Position numbers and translations under genes: made by a program
Virus record (IMG/VR): IMGVR_UViG_3300012929_000040
Coordinates: 1-26,852 of that record
Origin: a virus
Length of the DNA: 26,852 nucleotides
Strand: one strand, 5' to 3'
Notes under the pieces: model-generated
The model's database searches: none
What the model was told of the DNA's origin: nothing
The model's input: the letters and a program-made list of their open reading frames with translations, nothing else
In this document: piece after piece, positions 16,353 through 22,966 of the stretch
Layout of the letters: every line of letters starts with the position of its first letter
Numbering within the stretch: the stretch's first letter is position 1

Positions 16353-17299
16353 TGGCTTTCGGAATTGATATCTATCGGTACCAAACGGTCAACGACTGGT
16401 CTGCGGTCAAGCGAGCGGGTGTCACGTTCGTCTACGTCAAAGGTACAGACGGCGGGGGTCAAGCCCCTGTTCACGCAGACGTCCAAGTAGGTGGGGCACA
16501 CGCGGCCGGGATTCCGGTCGGGCTGTATCACTTCGCTCAGAAGTACCCCTCACCGGAGAATCAGGCCGACGTTCTGACGAACGAGGTCAGACGCCTACAC
16601 GCTGACGGTTTGCCCCCCGCTTTGGACCTGGAGGACAACCCTCCGGCTGGCTTGTACTGGTCGGCTACCGAAGCCCGCCAGTTCGCGATGCGGTTCCTCG
16701 CGCGCCTCCGGAACAACGGGTTCGCGCGCGTGTGCCTCTACTCGAACACGTCGACGCTAAGCGCTATCGGCGCGGACACGTTGGGTATCTCGGGTACGGA
16801 GATCTGGGCCGCCAACTACGGAGCCAACGACGGCCGTCAGCACGCTTACACCTACTCCGGCCACGTAGATGTCCACCAGTACACCTCGGTGGGTGGCGTA
16901 CCCGGCATCGTAGGCAACGTGGACTTGAACCAGTCGCTCACCGACTTCTCCGGGCCGGTAGTGCCGGATCCGAAACCTACCCCGAAGGATGACGACACCA
17001 TGATCGTAGCTTCACCACATGCGCAGATTCTGTTATCGGGTGGCGTTGTCATCGGACTAGGGCCTGACAGCGCCGGTCCCGTCAACGACGGGACCGTGTT
17101 CCCCCGCCTCCACGTCACCGACGACGAGCTGAGCCAGATCGTAGCCAACTCGGCTAGCTTACTGAGCGTCCCCGCCAAGCTGGACGCCCTGACCGCCAAG
17201 CTCTCGCAGCTGTCTACCGGCAGCGTGGACGCTGCGGCTCTGGCCTCTGCGGTCGCCGACCACATCGGTGATGGAAGCTTGACTATCCGAAAGCTGTAA
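16352..17299 (+). CDS. Endolysin, GH25-family muramidase
   Basis: This 315-residue protein cuts the glycan strands of peptidoglycan at the end of infection. Residues 1-200 match the GH25 barrel: GIDIYRYQ with D6, YVKGTDG, GLYHFAQ, then the catalytic ALDLED with D92 and E94, ARVCLYSN, EIWAANYG, DVHQY and NVDLNQS. A Pro/Lys/Asp linker (PDPKPTPKDDD) leads to about 100 C-terminal residues that I do not recognise; these contain heptad-like Leu/Ala spacing (LSVPAKLDALTAKLSQL), so they may oligomerise or bind the wall. The ATG overlaps the previous stop (TGATG). There is no signal peptide, so release by the holin is expected. Confidence 0.92.
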   Translation: MAFGIDIYRYQTVNDWSAVKRAGVTFVYVKGTDGGGQAPVHADVQVGGAHAAGIPVGLYHFAQKYPSPENQADVLTNEVRRLHADGLPPALDLEDNPPAGLYWSATEARQFAMRFLARLRNNGFARVCLYSNTSTLSAIGADTLGISGTEIWAANYGANDGRQHAYTYSGHVDVHQYTSVGGVPGIVGNVDLNQSLTDFSGPVVPDPKPTPKDDDTMIVASPHAQILLSGGVVIGLGPDSAGPVNDGTVFPRLHVTDDELSQIVANSASLLSVPAKLDALTAKLSQLSTGSVDAAALASAVADHIGDGSLTIRKL

Positions 17300-17320
17300 A
17301 ACCCGGAGAGGAACCCGACT

Positions 17321-17644
17321 GTGGATCTACCACTCACACCCGCCCAGTTGGGGGTAGCCGGGGCTCTCCTCGGTATCGTCGTCTGGGTGATCTACGCGCT
17401 GTTGAAAGGCAAGATCGTCCCCCGGTCGGTTGTCGAAGACATCCGCAAAGATCGGAACGAGCGTTTGAACGAAGCGCTTCACATCATCAAGATCCAACAA
17501 GACGCGGCGGAGAAACGAGACAAAGCCCTATCCGAAATCGGCCCTATGTTGCGAGAACTAGCGGACAACGGTCAGACCGTAGTAGCGCTGGTTGAAGCCC
17601 TCAAAAAGGCCGTCATGAGTAATCAAGTGGTCGGGGGACCCTGA
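17321..17644 (+). CDS. Small membrane protein, one TM plus coiled coil (holin candidate)
   Basis: This 107-residue protein starts at GTG 17321 behind GGAGAGG. It has one hydrophobic helix at about residues 9-28 (LGVAGALLGIVVWVIYALL) and a long charged helix after it (DIRKDRNERLNEALHIIK and on to about residue 100). A short outside N-terminus, one transmembrane segment and an inside coiled coil is a common layout for lysis-region membrane proteins of actinobacteriophages. It may be a holin or a regulator of one. Its TGA overlaps the next ATG by one base. Confidence 0.65.
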   Translation: MDLPLTPAQLGVAGALLGIVVWVIYALLKGKIVPRSVVEDIRKDRNERLNEALHIIKIQQDAAEKRDKALSEIGPMLRELADNGQTVVALVEALKKAVMSNQVVGGP

Positions 17645-17892
17645 TGATTCCTACATGGCTCAAACGAAAGCTAGGAATCAAAGTGGACTCGGTACACCCG
17701 GACGACGTTCGTCAAGCTCTGGACGAGAACCTAGAACGAGCGGAAGCTTCCCAGAGGGAAGCGACCAAAGTCCTAGCCGAAGTCAAACGCACCCGACAAA
17801 AGTCTCGCGACGCTCACGACAGGATGGCCCGCTTGAGGGAAGATAACCACTTCGCCGACATGATGTACCAAGCCCTGGGGGGTTCTAGATGA
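17644..17892 (+). CDS. Small coiled-coil protein of the lysis cassette
   Basis: This 82-residue, highly charged protein begins MIPTWLKRKLGI and forms a probable coiled coil at about residues 25-62 (LDENLERAEASQREATKVLA). It ends with REDNHFADMMYQALGG; an ENHF/NHFAD-type end is something I have seen in small lysis-region proteins of actinobacteriophages, but the function is not known. It overlaps both neighbours (TGATG upstream, ATGA downstream), so it is made together with two membrane proteins and may bind their cytoplasmic coils. Confidence 0.7.
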   Translation: MIPTWLKRKLGIKVDSVHPDDVRQALDENLERAEASQREATKVLAEVKRTRQKSRDAHDRMARLREDNHFADMMYQALGGSR

Positions 17893-18209
17893 CGATCACA
17901 GGACCCGCCCTGGATATCTACTTTGGTGTTTTGTACTTCGCTTGGGTGGGCTCGCTCATCTTCCCCATCGTCTACGGGTTCACACGACCGTGGAGCAAAA
18001 ACCCCGTCGGTCGACTTTTGGTAGCTGATTCTGCGGTCATCGCTCTGGCTTTGACCTTGGTTGTTATCCGGCCTATCTTCGGGGACTTCCCAGGCCGACA
18101 GTTCCTTAACTACTTGATCATCGTCGCGCTAGCTTTTGTCATCTGGTGGCGGGTGATCCTGTTCTTCCGAATCGGCAAAGCCGACAGGTCAGACAAACAC
18201 AAGGAGTAA
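17889..18209 (+). CDS. Three-TM membrane protein (putative holin)
   Basis: This 106-residue protein has three hydrophobic helices at about residues 10-30, 43-64 and 72-94, with the loop PWSKNPVGRLL after the first and a basic C-terminus (RIGKADRSDKHKE). The motif VYGFTRPWSKNPVGR resembles the class of small three-TM proteins found beside the endolysin in many actinobacteriophages and often called holins. ATGA overlap with the previous gene. With two other membrane proteins nearby, I cannot say which one forms the lethal hole. Confidence 0.65.
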   Translation: MTITGPALDIYFGVLYFAWVGSLIFPIVYGFTRPWSKNPVGRLLVADSAVIALALTLVVIRPIFGDFPGRQFLNYLIIVALAFVIWWRVILFFRIGKADRSDKHKE

Positions 18210-18216
18210 ACACCTC

Positions 18217-18546
18217 GTGAACAAGTACGCAAAGGCATTTATCGCTGCCCTGACGGCCGCTTCCGGGTCTTTGGTCACCGGCCTAGCCGATGGCAAGTTG
18301 AGCCTGCCTGACATCCTTCTGGCGGCTCTTGTGGCCGTCGCCGCTGGCCTGGCTACAGCAGGTGTGAAGAACGCTGGCTACGTGTCGGCCGACCAGGTGG
18401 CTAACCTGGAGAACCTGGCTCAGGCCGCGTATACAGCCTACGCTAACAAGCTGGGTGGCAAGACGCCTTCGGGCGATCCGCTGCCCGCGTGGGCTGACGT
18501 GTCGGCTCAGGTTAGAAGCGCGTGGCTGTCCGGCCAGAACGCTTGA
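18217..18546 (+). CDS. Two-TM membrane protein, probable holin
   Basis: This 109-residue protein begins at GTG 18217 behind AAGGAG. It has a first hydrophobic helix at about residues 6-22 (KAFIAALTAASGSLVTGL), a short hydrophilic turn (ADGKLSL) and a second helix at about 30-50 (PDILLAALVAVAAGLATAGV). The hydrophilic rest ends WLSGQNA. The two-TM topology and the position after the endolysin match the common holins of actinobacteriophages, which open the membrane for the muramidase. The long tail of about 55 residues is larger than usual. Confidence 0.7.
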   Translation: MNKYAKAFIAALTAASGSLVTGLADGKLSLPDILLAALVAVAAGLATAGVKNAGYVSADQVANLENLAQAAYTAYANKLGGKTPSGDPLPAWADVSAQVRSAWLSGQNA

Positions 18547-18566
18547 TCTAAAAAAGGGAGATCGGG

Positions 18567-18953
18567 GTGTTCGTCGCTATGGGTAATCCAACGTCCTACG
18601 GTCTGAGCTTAGACCAAGGTTCCACTTTCAGAACTCAGATCACTTGGACAAACCCGGACGGCACCCCGATCAACCTGACCGGATACCGGGTTTTGTTCCA
18701 GCTTAGGCCAACAGCCGATACTGTTCTCGCCGCTTTCACTTTCGATTCGGCTCACCTAACCACCGGTCAGCATATCCAATCGCTAGACGCTACAGGCGTC
18801 ATCAACGTGACTCTGGATGACGAGGTTACCGCGACTTTGGTCGCTGGCGTATACGCGTATGACCTTCTGGTCGAAAGCGCATCCGGCGTCCGAGACAAAA
18901 TCCTCTACGGTACCGCTCAGGTCCGCTCTACGGTCACCCGAGTCACACCGTGA
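18567..18953 (+). CDS. Beta-rich adaptor protein of the receptor-binding module
   Basis: This 128-residue protein contains MGNPTSYGLSLDQGSTF, ITWTNPDGTPINLTGYRV and FQLRPTADT, then VINVTLDDEVTA and GVYAYDLLVE. This Ig-like strand order is typical of small baseplate and fibre-adaptor proteins (BppU N-terminal-like), which dock fibres to the tail tip. I chose GTG 18567, six bases after GGGAG at 18556-18560; ATG 18579 lacks a proper ribosome site. A GTGA overlap ties it to the next gene. It lies after the lysis cassette, so the receptor-binding genes are separate from the main tail block. Confidence 0.65.
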   Translation: MFVAMGNPTSYGLSLDQGSTFRTQITWTNPDGTPINLTGYRVLFQLRPTADTVLAAFTFDSAHLTTGQHIQSLDATGVINVTLDDEVTATLVAGVYAYDLLVESASGVRDKILYGTAQVRSTVTRVTP

Positions 18954-19225
18954 TCACGGTCAGGGATACCGAGCGACTCGTCATCTCAGCCCCCGGTCCC
19001 CAAGGCCCTGCCGGGCCACCCGGCCCAGACGGCGGGGGTTTTACGTTCACCCAGTCAAGTCCGCTGTCCGCGTGGACCGTAAACCACAACTTGCACCGCT
19101 ACCCAAACGTCTCGTATGTAGATCCGTCCGGTGTAGCCCAGATAGCCGACGTAGAGCACATCAGCACAGACGTCGTGTACGTCCAATTCCCATCACCCGT
19201 CATCGGGAAGGTTGTGTGTAGCTGA
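18950..19225 (+). CDS. Small tail fibre protein with collagen-like segment
   Basis: This 91-residue protein starts at GTG 18950 (4-base overlap). After ITVRDTERLVISA it has a short collagen-like run, GPQGPAGPPGPDGGG, which in phages makes a trimeric shaft. The C-terminal 60 residues (FTFTQSSPLSAWTVNHNLHR, VSYVDPSGVAQIADVEH, YVQFPSPVIGKVVCS) form a beta-rich tip. The same order of strands, with W/YxxxHxL then D..T.....V, ends the next gene's product, so the two may carry related tips. It is probably a receptor-binding fibre. Confidence 0.7.
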   Translation: MITVRDTERLVISAPGPQGPAGPPGPDGGGFTFTQSSPLSAWTVNHNLHRYPNVSYVDPSGVAQIADVEHISTDVVYVQFPSPVIGKVVCS

Positions 19226-20106
19226 TGGCAACTAAGGTAGCTAACGGCCTAGACCTGCAAGCTCAGAGAATCGTATCCGTCGCGGACCCTTCAGCGGCTC
19301 AGGATGTGGCCACCAAAGCGTACGTCGACAACATCGCGGCCGGGCTCGCGTGGAAGAAAGAAGTGGTTGTAGCCACAACGGCTAACGGTGCACTAGCCAC
19401 TGCGTTTGCTAACAGTCAGACTATCGATGGGTACACCCTGGTCACAGGAGACCGTATCCTACTGAAGAACCAGACCACCCAGACCGAGAATGGTCTGTAT
19501 GTGGTCGCCGTCTCCGGGGCTCCGACGCGTGCGGTAGACGCGAACACCACATCCGGTCTTCAATCGGCTACGGTGTCTGTGGTCAAAGGTACGGTCAACA
19601 AGGACACGAGCTGGACGCAGACGGCTGATGACCCGACCGTCGGAACTACGAACTTGGTCTTCGCCCAGTTCGGCGCTGGAAACGTGTATACCGCAGGTAA
19701 CGGTCTGACAGGTACCACAACCTTCTCGGTTCTGGCCAACGGGTCTTCGATCGATGTCTCGTCTTCCGGGGTCAAGATTGCGGATGCGGCTGCGGGCTCT
19801 GGTCTGACGGCTTCGGCGGGCGTGCTGAACGTAGGCGCGACTACCGGCATTACGGTGGCTGCGGATACCATAGGCGTCGACTACGCGGTCACCGCGACCC
19901 GATACTCAACTACGGTCGGAGACGGGTCGTCTCTGTCGTATGTGCTAACCCACGGGTTGACCAACAAAAACGTCCAGGTTGTGTTGTACGAGACGACCGC
20001 TGGTAACGCGTGGATCCCAGACGTCACCGCTCGTACAACGACTACGGTCACTCTTGGGTTCGCGGTCGCACCCACATCCTCGTTCTTCACGGCTGTCATC
20101 GAATGA
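19225..20106 (+). CDS. Tail fibre protein
   Basis: This 293-residue protein begins MATKVANGLDLQAQRIVSVA and has DPSAAQDVATKAYVDN, the common fibre head motif (usually called the TKxYVDN type). Then come VATTANGALATAFANSQTID and GDRILLKNQTTQTENGLYVV, a well-known fibre repeat unit, and a Gly/Thr/Ser-rich shaft. The last 65 residues (SLSYVLTHGLTNKNVQVVL to TSSFFTAVIE) resemble the tip of the preceding gene. TGATG overlap upstream and ATGA overlap downstream. This is a strong candidate for the host-recognising fibre, possibly modular and exchangeable between phages. Confidence 0.85.
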   Translation: MATKVANGLDLQAQRIVSVADPSAAQDVATKAYVDNIAAGLAWKKEVVVATTANGALATAFANSQTIDGYTLVTGDRILLKNQTTQTENGLYVVAVSGAPTRAVDANTTSGLQSATVSVVKGTVNKDTSWTQTADDPTVGTTNLVFAQFGAGNVYTAGNGLTGTTTFSVLANGSSIDVSSSGVKIADAAAGSGLTASAGVLNVGATTGITVAADTIGVDYAVTATRYSTTVGDGSSLSYVLTHGLTNKNVQVVLYETTAGNAWIPDVTARTTTTVTLGFAVAPTSSFFTAVIE

Positions 20107-20300
20107 GCATCAAACACGCGGGACGCATCTCCGAGCAATACACAGTGGCGGACTTCGGCTTTGTGTCTTCTCTGGGCGGGTTTTACTCCGTGCCCTCCGG
20201 GGTTACCGAGTACGTGCCCTCTGGGCGTTTGACGACCGTTCACAACAAGACCACGATAGATGGACGACTCGTCATTGACGGGAGAGTAGGGAGTCTCTAA
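20103..20300 (+). CDS. Small hypothetical protein between fibre and tailspike
   Basis: This 65-residue protein (MSIKHAGRISEQYTVADFGF to DGRVGSL) starts at an ATG overlapping the fibre stop (ATGA) and ends with TAA overlapping the tailspike ATG (TAATG). The overlaps at both ends support it as a real gene. It is mostly beta-like (YSVPSGVTEYVPSGRLTTV, KTTIDGRLVIDGRV). I do not recognise it. It may be a linker, capping or trimerisation partner of the fibre or tailspike. Confidence 0.65.
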   Translation: MSIKHAGRISEQYTVADFGFVSSLGGFYSVPSGVTEYVPSGRLTTVHNKTTIDGRLVIDGRVGSL

Positions 20301-22138
20301 TGGCTCAGATCGATCTCGCCGTTGACGCCGCCCCCGCCACTCCGGCCTTAGGCCGTCGGGCGTTCTACTTCGACTCCAACGGGGCGCCATCATACCTGGA
20401 CACAGCAAGCCGAAAGCACTTCTTCGCTTCTAACGCAGCTTGGTTCGACGTCACCAACTACGGCCTGGTTGGTGACGGGTCTACCGACAACGTCTCAGCG
20501 TGGAACACGCTGTACTCCTTGCTCCCGGTTAACGCAACCGTCTACTTCCCCTCGGGTACCTACAACTGTGCCACAGAGCTTGCGATCAACGCTAACAAAC
20601 AGATCCGGATCACCGGAGACGGTGAACAACGTTCGTTGATCCAAGCTACATCGGCTGCTATGAACACTTTCAACATGAGTGCGGCGGCTGCGTATAACAC
20701 GTTTGACAACCTAGGGTTCCGAGCGTCGGTGACCAAAACAGCGGGTGCGGCCATCTTCCTTAACAACGCCTCCGCCTACGGCTCCGACGTCAAACAATGC
20801 TCGTTCGTCGGGATGTTCTATTCGGTCTACGCCTCCGGAAACCTGGCGGGAAACGCGTCGGTCTTCGATGATCTGAACATCACCGGTCCACCGGTCAACG
20901 GCCGGGGTATCAAGATCGATGGGGCTACGTGCAACTGCGTCATCTCAAACACCACGATCAACTTCGGTGCGGGGTCTGCGGCCATCGCGGGTACCGCCTG
21001 CATCGATATCAATCAATCAGGTGCCGTCCAAATCGTTGGATGCGACATCATCGGTGGAGCGAACTCGTTTCTTCTGAACGCTTCTGGTGGCGGGTCTCAG
21101 TCTATCGCAGCTGTGTTCGTGTCGAACACGTTCTTCGACCAGTCCGGCGGGTCGACGGTCAAGATCACCGGAGCTAACGTTGTCAACCGAGTCAAGTTCG
21201 TTCAGTGCGGTATCACAACCGGGAACGTATCCGGTGGCTCCGCTGTGGAGATCGCATCCACAGGTACGGGGGCTGCGGGAACAGCTACAGCAGCCGCTGA
21301 TGGCATCGACTTCGTGGACTGCGACCTGTATCCGAACGGGACCACAGGTACGTCTAACGGGTTCCTGATTTCGGGTGCTCAGGGCGTGACCGTCCAGTCG
21401 TCCCGTATATCCGGGTTCACAAACGGTATTCAAGCGACACCCATCGTATCCGCCGGTTACACTAAGATTTCGGTCCAAGATTGCACCATAGGCCCTACGA
21501 ACAACTTCACGACTGGGAACACGGTCGGGATTTTGTTGAACGCCGGTTCGTTCACTTTCGGTTCGGTTATAGTCACGGGAAACAGCCTCGTCGGGAATAC
21601 GACGACCGCAACGGATAACTCAACCGTAGCCACTGCCGACCTGAAGATCTTCAAAGACAACACCGGTCACTACATAACCGGAGCTATCGCCACCAACCGG
21701 GGTGGAGTCACCTCCTCGACGACCGACACCCAGTTGTTCAACGCTCGGGTTCCGGCTAACGCCGTCTCGGTCGGCAAGACGTACCGGGTCACGGTATGGG
21801 GTCAGTCGTCTTCTACCGGCACGTTGACCTTTAAGATCCACGCGGGTGCTGCGGGTACGATATCAGACGCTACGGTCTTCACCGACACCACGTCTGCCGC
21901 TCAAGCGGCCAACGCTTGGGCTATGTTCGAAGCGGTCGTTCAGATCGTGACGATCGGTTCTTCAGGTACGGTTGGTGCAGCGGGGGATACGGTCGCTACT
22001 TCAGCCCTCCTGGGCGAAACTACAGCTGCTGAAACCCTCGCTACTGTGAACACAAACGCAGCTTGGTTCATCGGTGTGTCCTGCGCTTGTTCGCTCGGTA
22101 CGTACACGGTCAAATATGGGGTTGTGGAGGCTCTCTGA
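20300..22138 (+). CDS. Tailspike with pectate-lyase-like beta-helix
   Basis: This 612-residue protein has the entry motif of pectate-lyase-superfamily spikes: VTNYGLVGDGSTDN at residues 51-64, then YFPSGTY at 82-88 and RITGDGEQRS. A right-handed beta-helix follows to about residue 450, with repeated short strands and Asn/Gly/Ser turns (VVNRVKFVQCGITTG, VEIASTGTG, VQSSRISGFTNG). Residues about 455-612 form a beta-sandwich tip (VGKTYRVTVWGQSSSTGTL). Such spikes bind and often cut host surface polysaccharide. No catalytic acids can be assigned from sequence alone. The gene closes the rightward operon, 33 bases before a strong terminator. Confidence 0.85.
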   Translation: MAQIDLAVDAAPATPALGRRAFYFDSNGAPSYLDTASRKHFFASNAAWFDVTNYGLVGDGSTDNVSAWNTLYSLLPVNATVYFPSGTYNCATELAINANKQIRITGDGEQRSLIQATSAAMNTFNMSAAAAYNTFDNLGFRASVTKTAGAAIFLNNASAYGSDVKQCSFVGMFYSVYASGNLAGNASVFDDLNITGPPVNGRGIKIDGATCNCVISNTTINFGAGSAAIAGTACIDINQSGAVQIVGCDIIGGANSFLLNASGGGSQSIAAVFVSNTFFDQSGGSTVKITGANVVNRVKFVQCGITTGNVSGGSAVEIASTGTGAAGTATAAADGIDFVDCDLYPNGTTGTSNGFLISGAQGVTVQSSRISGFTNGIQATPIVSAGYTKISVQDCTIGPTNNFTTGNTVGILLNAGSFTFGSVIVTGNSLVGNTTTATDNSTVATADLKIFKDNTGHYITGAIATNRGGVTSSTTDTQLFNARVPANAVSVGKTYRVTVWGQSSSTGTLTFKIHAGAAGTISDATVFTDTTSAAQAANAWAMFEAVVQIVTIGSSGTVGAAGDTVATSALLGETTAAETLATVNTNAAWFIGVSCACSLGTYTVKYGVVEAL

Positions 22139-22170
22139 CACCGCCCACGCGCTGGCGATCAACCGGTGAG

Positions 22171-22218
22171 TACGAAAAAGCCCCCAAGCTCACACAAGAG
22201 CTTGGGGGCTTTTTCGTG
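22171..22218. terminator. Bidirectional terminator between convergent operons
   Basis: The 19-base arms are 22173-22191 and 22198-22216, pairing perfectly around the 6-base loop ACACAA. The outer part of the stem is A5 on the left and T5 on the right, so both strands read as a GC stem (GCCCCCAAGCTC) followed by a U-run. It lies between the tailspike (+) and the first leftward gene (-) and would stop transcription from both sides. Confidence 0.95.
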
Positions 22219-22225
22219 TTCGAAA

Positions 22226-22408
22226 TTAGAGCTCAGATACCGAAAACCGATCACGAGCTTCTTCATATCCTTGATCAAACAAAGTACTCACCTTGACCCC
22301 GTGGATCTTGGTCCGGCCTCCGTCTAGGTAGAAAGCGCAACCCGCATTGTAGTCGTCGTCTCCCCACGCGTATGCGACCGCTAGCGCGTAGTATTCGTAC
22401 TGGTTCAT
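22226..22408 (-). CDS. Small hypothetical protein, last of leftward operon
   Basis: This 60-residue acidic protein (MNQYEYYALAVAYAWGDDDY to RFSVSEL) starts at the ATG at 22408. The frame is open upstream to a GTG at 22471, but that start lies inside a hairpin and lacks a ribosome site. I do not recognise it. The sequence ATGAACCAGTAC at its start is repeated 32 bases upstream, where it opens an 11-codon frame whose TGA overlaps this ATG. It has no clear ribosome site of its own, so coupling to that small frame is possible. Its stop is eight bases from the operon terminator. Confidence 0.6.
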   Translation of the reverse strand: MNQYEYYALAVAYAWGDDDYNAGCAFYLDGGRTKIHGVKVSTLFDQGYEEARDRFSVSEL

Positions 22409-22440
22409 ACCGACGGCCAAAGAGAAATGTACTGGTTCAT
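22397..22440. repeat. 12-base direct repeat at a gene start
   Basis: GTACTGGTTCAT occurs at 22397-22408 and again at 22429-22440, 32 bases apart. On the minus strand both read ATGAACCAGTAC, each a start codon and the MNQY codons, but in different frames. Confidence 0.85.
22405..22440 (-). CDS. Possible 11-codon leader peptide
   Basis: ATG at 22440 begins MNQYISLWPSV followed by TGA at 22407-22405, which overlaps the ATG of the next gene (ATGA). The first four codons match the start of that gene exactly because of a 12-base direct repeat. No good ribosome site is visible. It may be a leader peptide or a leftover of a small duplication. Confidence 0.3.
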   Translation of the reverse strand: MNQYISLWPSV

Positions 22441-22454
22441 GCCGAAAGAATAGC

Positions 22455-22484
22455 ACGGCCCCTAGCCACACGGTTGGGGGCCGT
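22455..22484 (-). terminator. Hairpin between leftward genes, possible weak terminator
   Basis: ACGGCCCC at 22455-22462 pairs perfectly with GGGGCCGT at 22477-22484 around a 14-base loop. On the minus strand the stem is followed by GCTATTCTTTC, which is only partly T-rich. It lies ahead of the last leftward gene and could act as a weak terminator or attenuator. Confidence 0.5.
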
Positions 22485-22494
22485 TACTAAGCTG

Positions 22495-22638
22495 TTACCT
22501 AAGAGGGCAAGCGCAAGGGTTCTTCCCACAGCTAGGACAGCGAGGGGGGATTCTCGGGTCTGTGCTAGTGAGCGTGCTTCGAAGACTCCCTTTTGACGCT
22601 GTACCACACGTTACAATCGGTGCAGTAAGCCTGCTCAT
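22495..22638 (-). CDS. Possible overlapping small Cys-rich protein
   Basis: A frame overlapping the 3' half of the gene at 22565-22720 can start at the ATG at 22638, directly behind GAGAGG, and gives 47 residues ending PPRCPSCGKNPCACPLR. The part before residue 30 coincides with another gene and is unlike a normal protein. The CPSC...C.C end, which lies outside that gene, looks like a metal site. It may be a real overlapping gene, the end of a frameshifted protein, or chance. The ATG at 22698 opens the same frame earlier. Confidence 0.35.
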   Translation of the reverse strand: MSRLTAPIVTCGTASKGSLRSTLTSTDPRIPPRCPSCGKNPCACPLR

Positions 22639-22720
22639 TTTCCTCTCGGAGCCTTCGAATCGTTCCCTCGTCTTTAGCGTCGTCTTTTGACTGGTCATCT
22701 TTGTCTTTACCTTTTCCCAT
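22565..22720 (-). CDS. Small charged protein with putative zinc site
   Basis: This 51-residue protein starts MGKGKDKDDQSKDDAKDEG, a very hydrophilic Lys/Asp leader, then a short helix (IRRLREENEQA) and the end YCTDCNVWYSVKRESSKHAH. The spacing C-x2-C-x12-H-x-H can bind a metal ion, as in small zinc fingers. The ATG at 22720 lies three bases after the stop of the membrane protein gene, with AGGGTAGG upstream. The family is not recognised. Possible roles are nucleic acid or protein binding; this is inference from the motif only. Confidence 0.6.
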   Translation of the reverse strand: MGKGKDKDDQSKDDAKDEGTIRRLREENEQAYCTDCNVWYSVKRESSKHAH

Positions 22721-22723
22721 GAC

Positions 22724-22930
22724 CTACCCTAGGAAGTGAGCTGCCCGCAAGACCCAAAACCCGATTTGGATAACGAACCCGAACAGCAAGGCCGAGAGCA
22801 CGACACCGAAGAACATGTTGCCGACCCCGCCTACGGCCTTCCGCCACGTTGGGTCCACGCTTCGGATGAGCAGCCCCGCTGAGCCGGACAGCAACAGGAA
22901 CACAAAAGCGATCACGAACTCGTTCATCAC
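22724..22930 (-). CDS. Small two-TM membrane protein
   Basis: This protein of 67 or 68 residues has two hydrophobic helices, about residues 4-24 (EFVIAFVFLLLSGSAGLLI) and 38-62 (NMFFGVVLSALLFGFVIQIG), joined by RSVDPTWRKAVGGVG. GTG 22930 and ATG 22927 are adjacent start options; GGTGAT lies upstream. An overlapping frame in the same direction gives an Arg-rich product and is rejected. The function is unknown. Position in a replication operon, not the lysis cassette, argues against a primary holin; interference with superinfection is one possibility among several. Confidence 0.65.
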   Translation of the reverse strand: MMNEFVIAFVFLLLSGSAGLLIRSVDPTWRKAVGGVGNMFFGVVLSALLFGFVIQIGFWVLRAAHFLG

Positions 22931-22966
22931 CTATCACCGCTTCGATTTGGTAAGGCCGGAGAGTGC

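Noticed and set aside
18950-19020. Long collagen-like repeat region
   Set aside because: Only about four GXY triplets are present, so it is a short shaft segment and not a repeat array.
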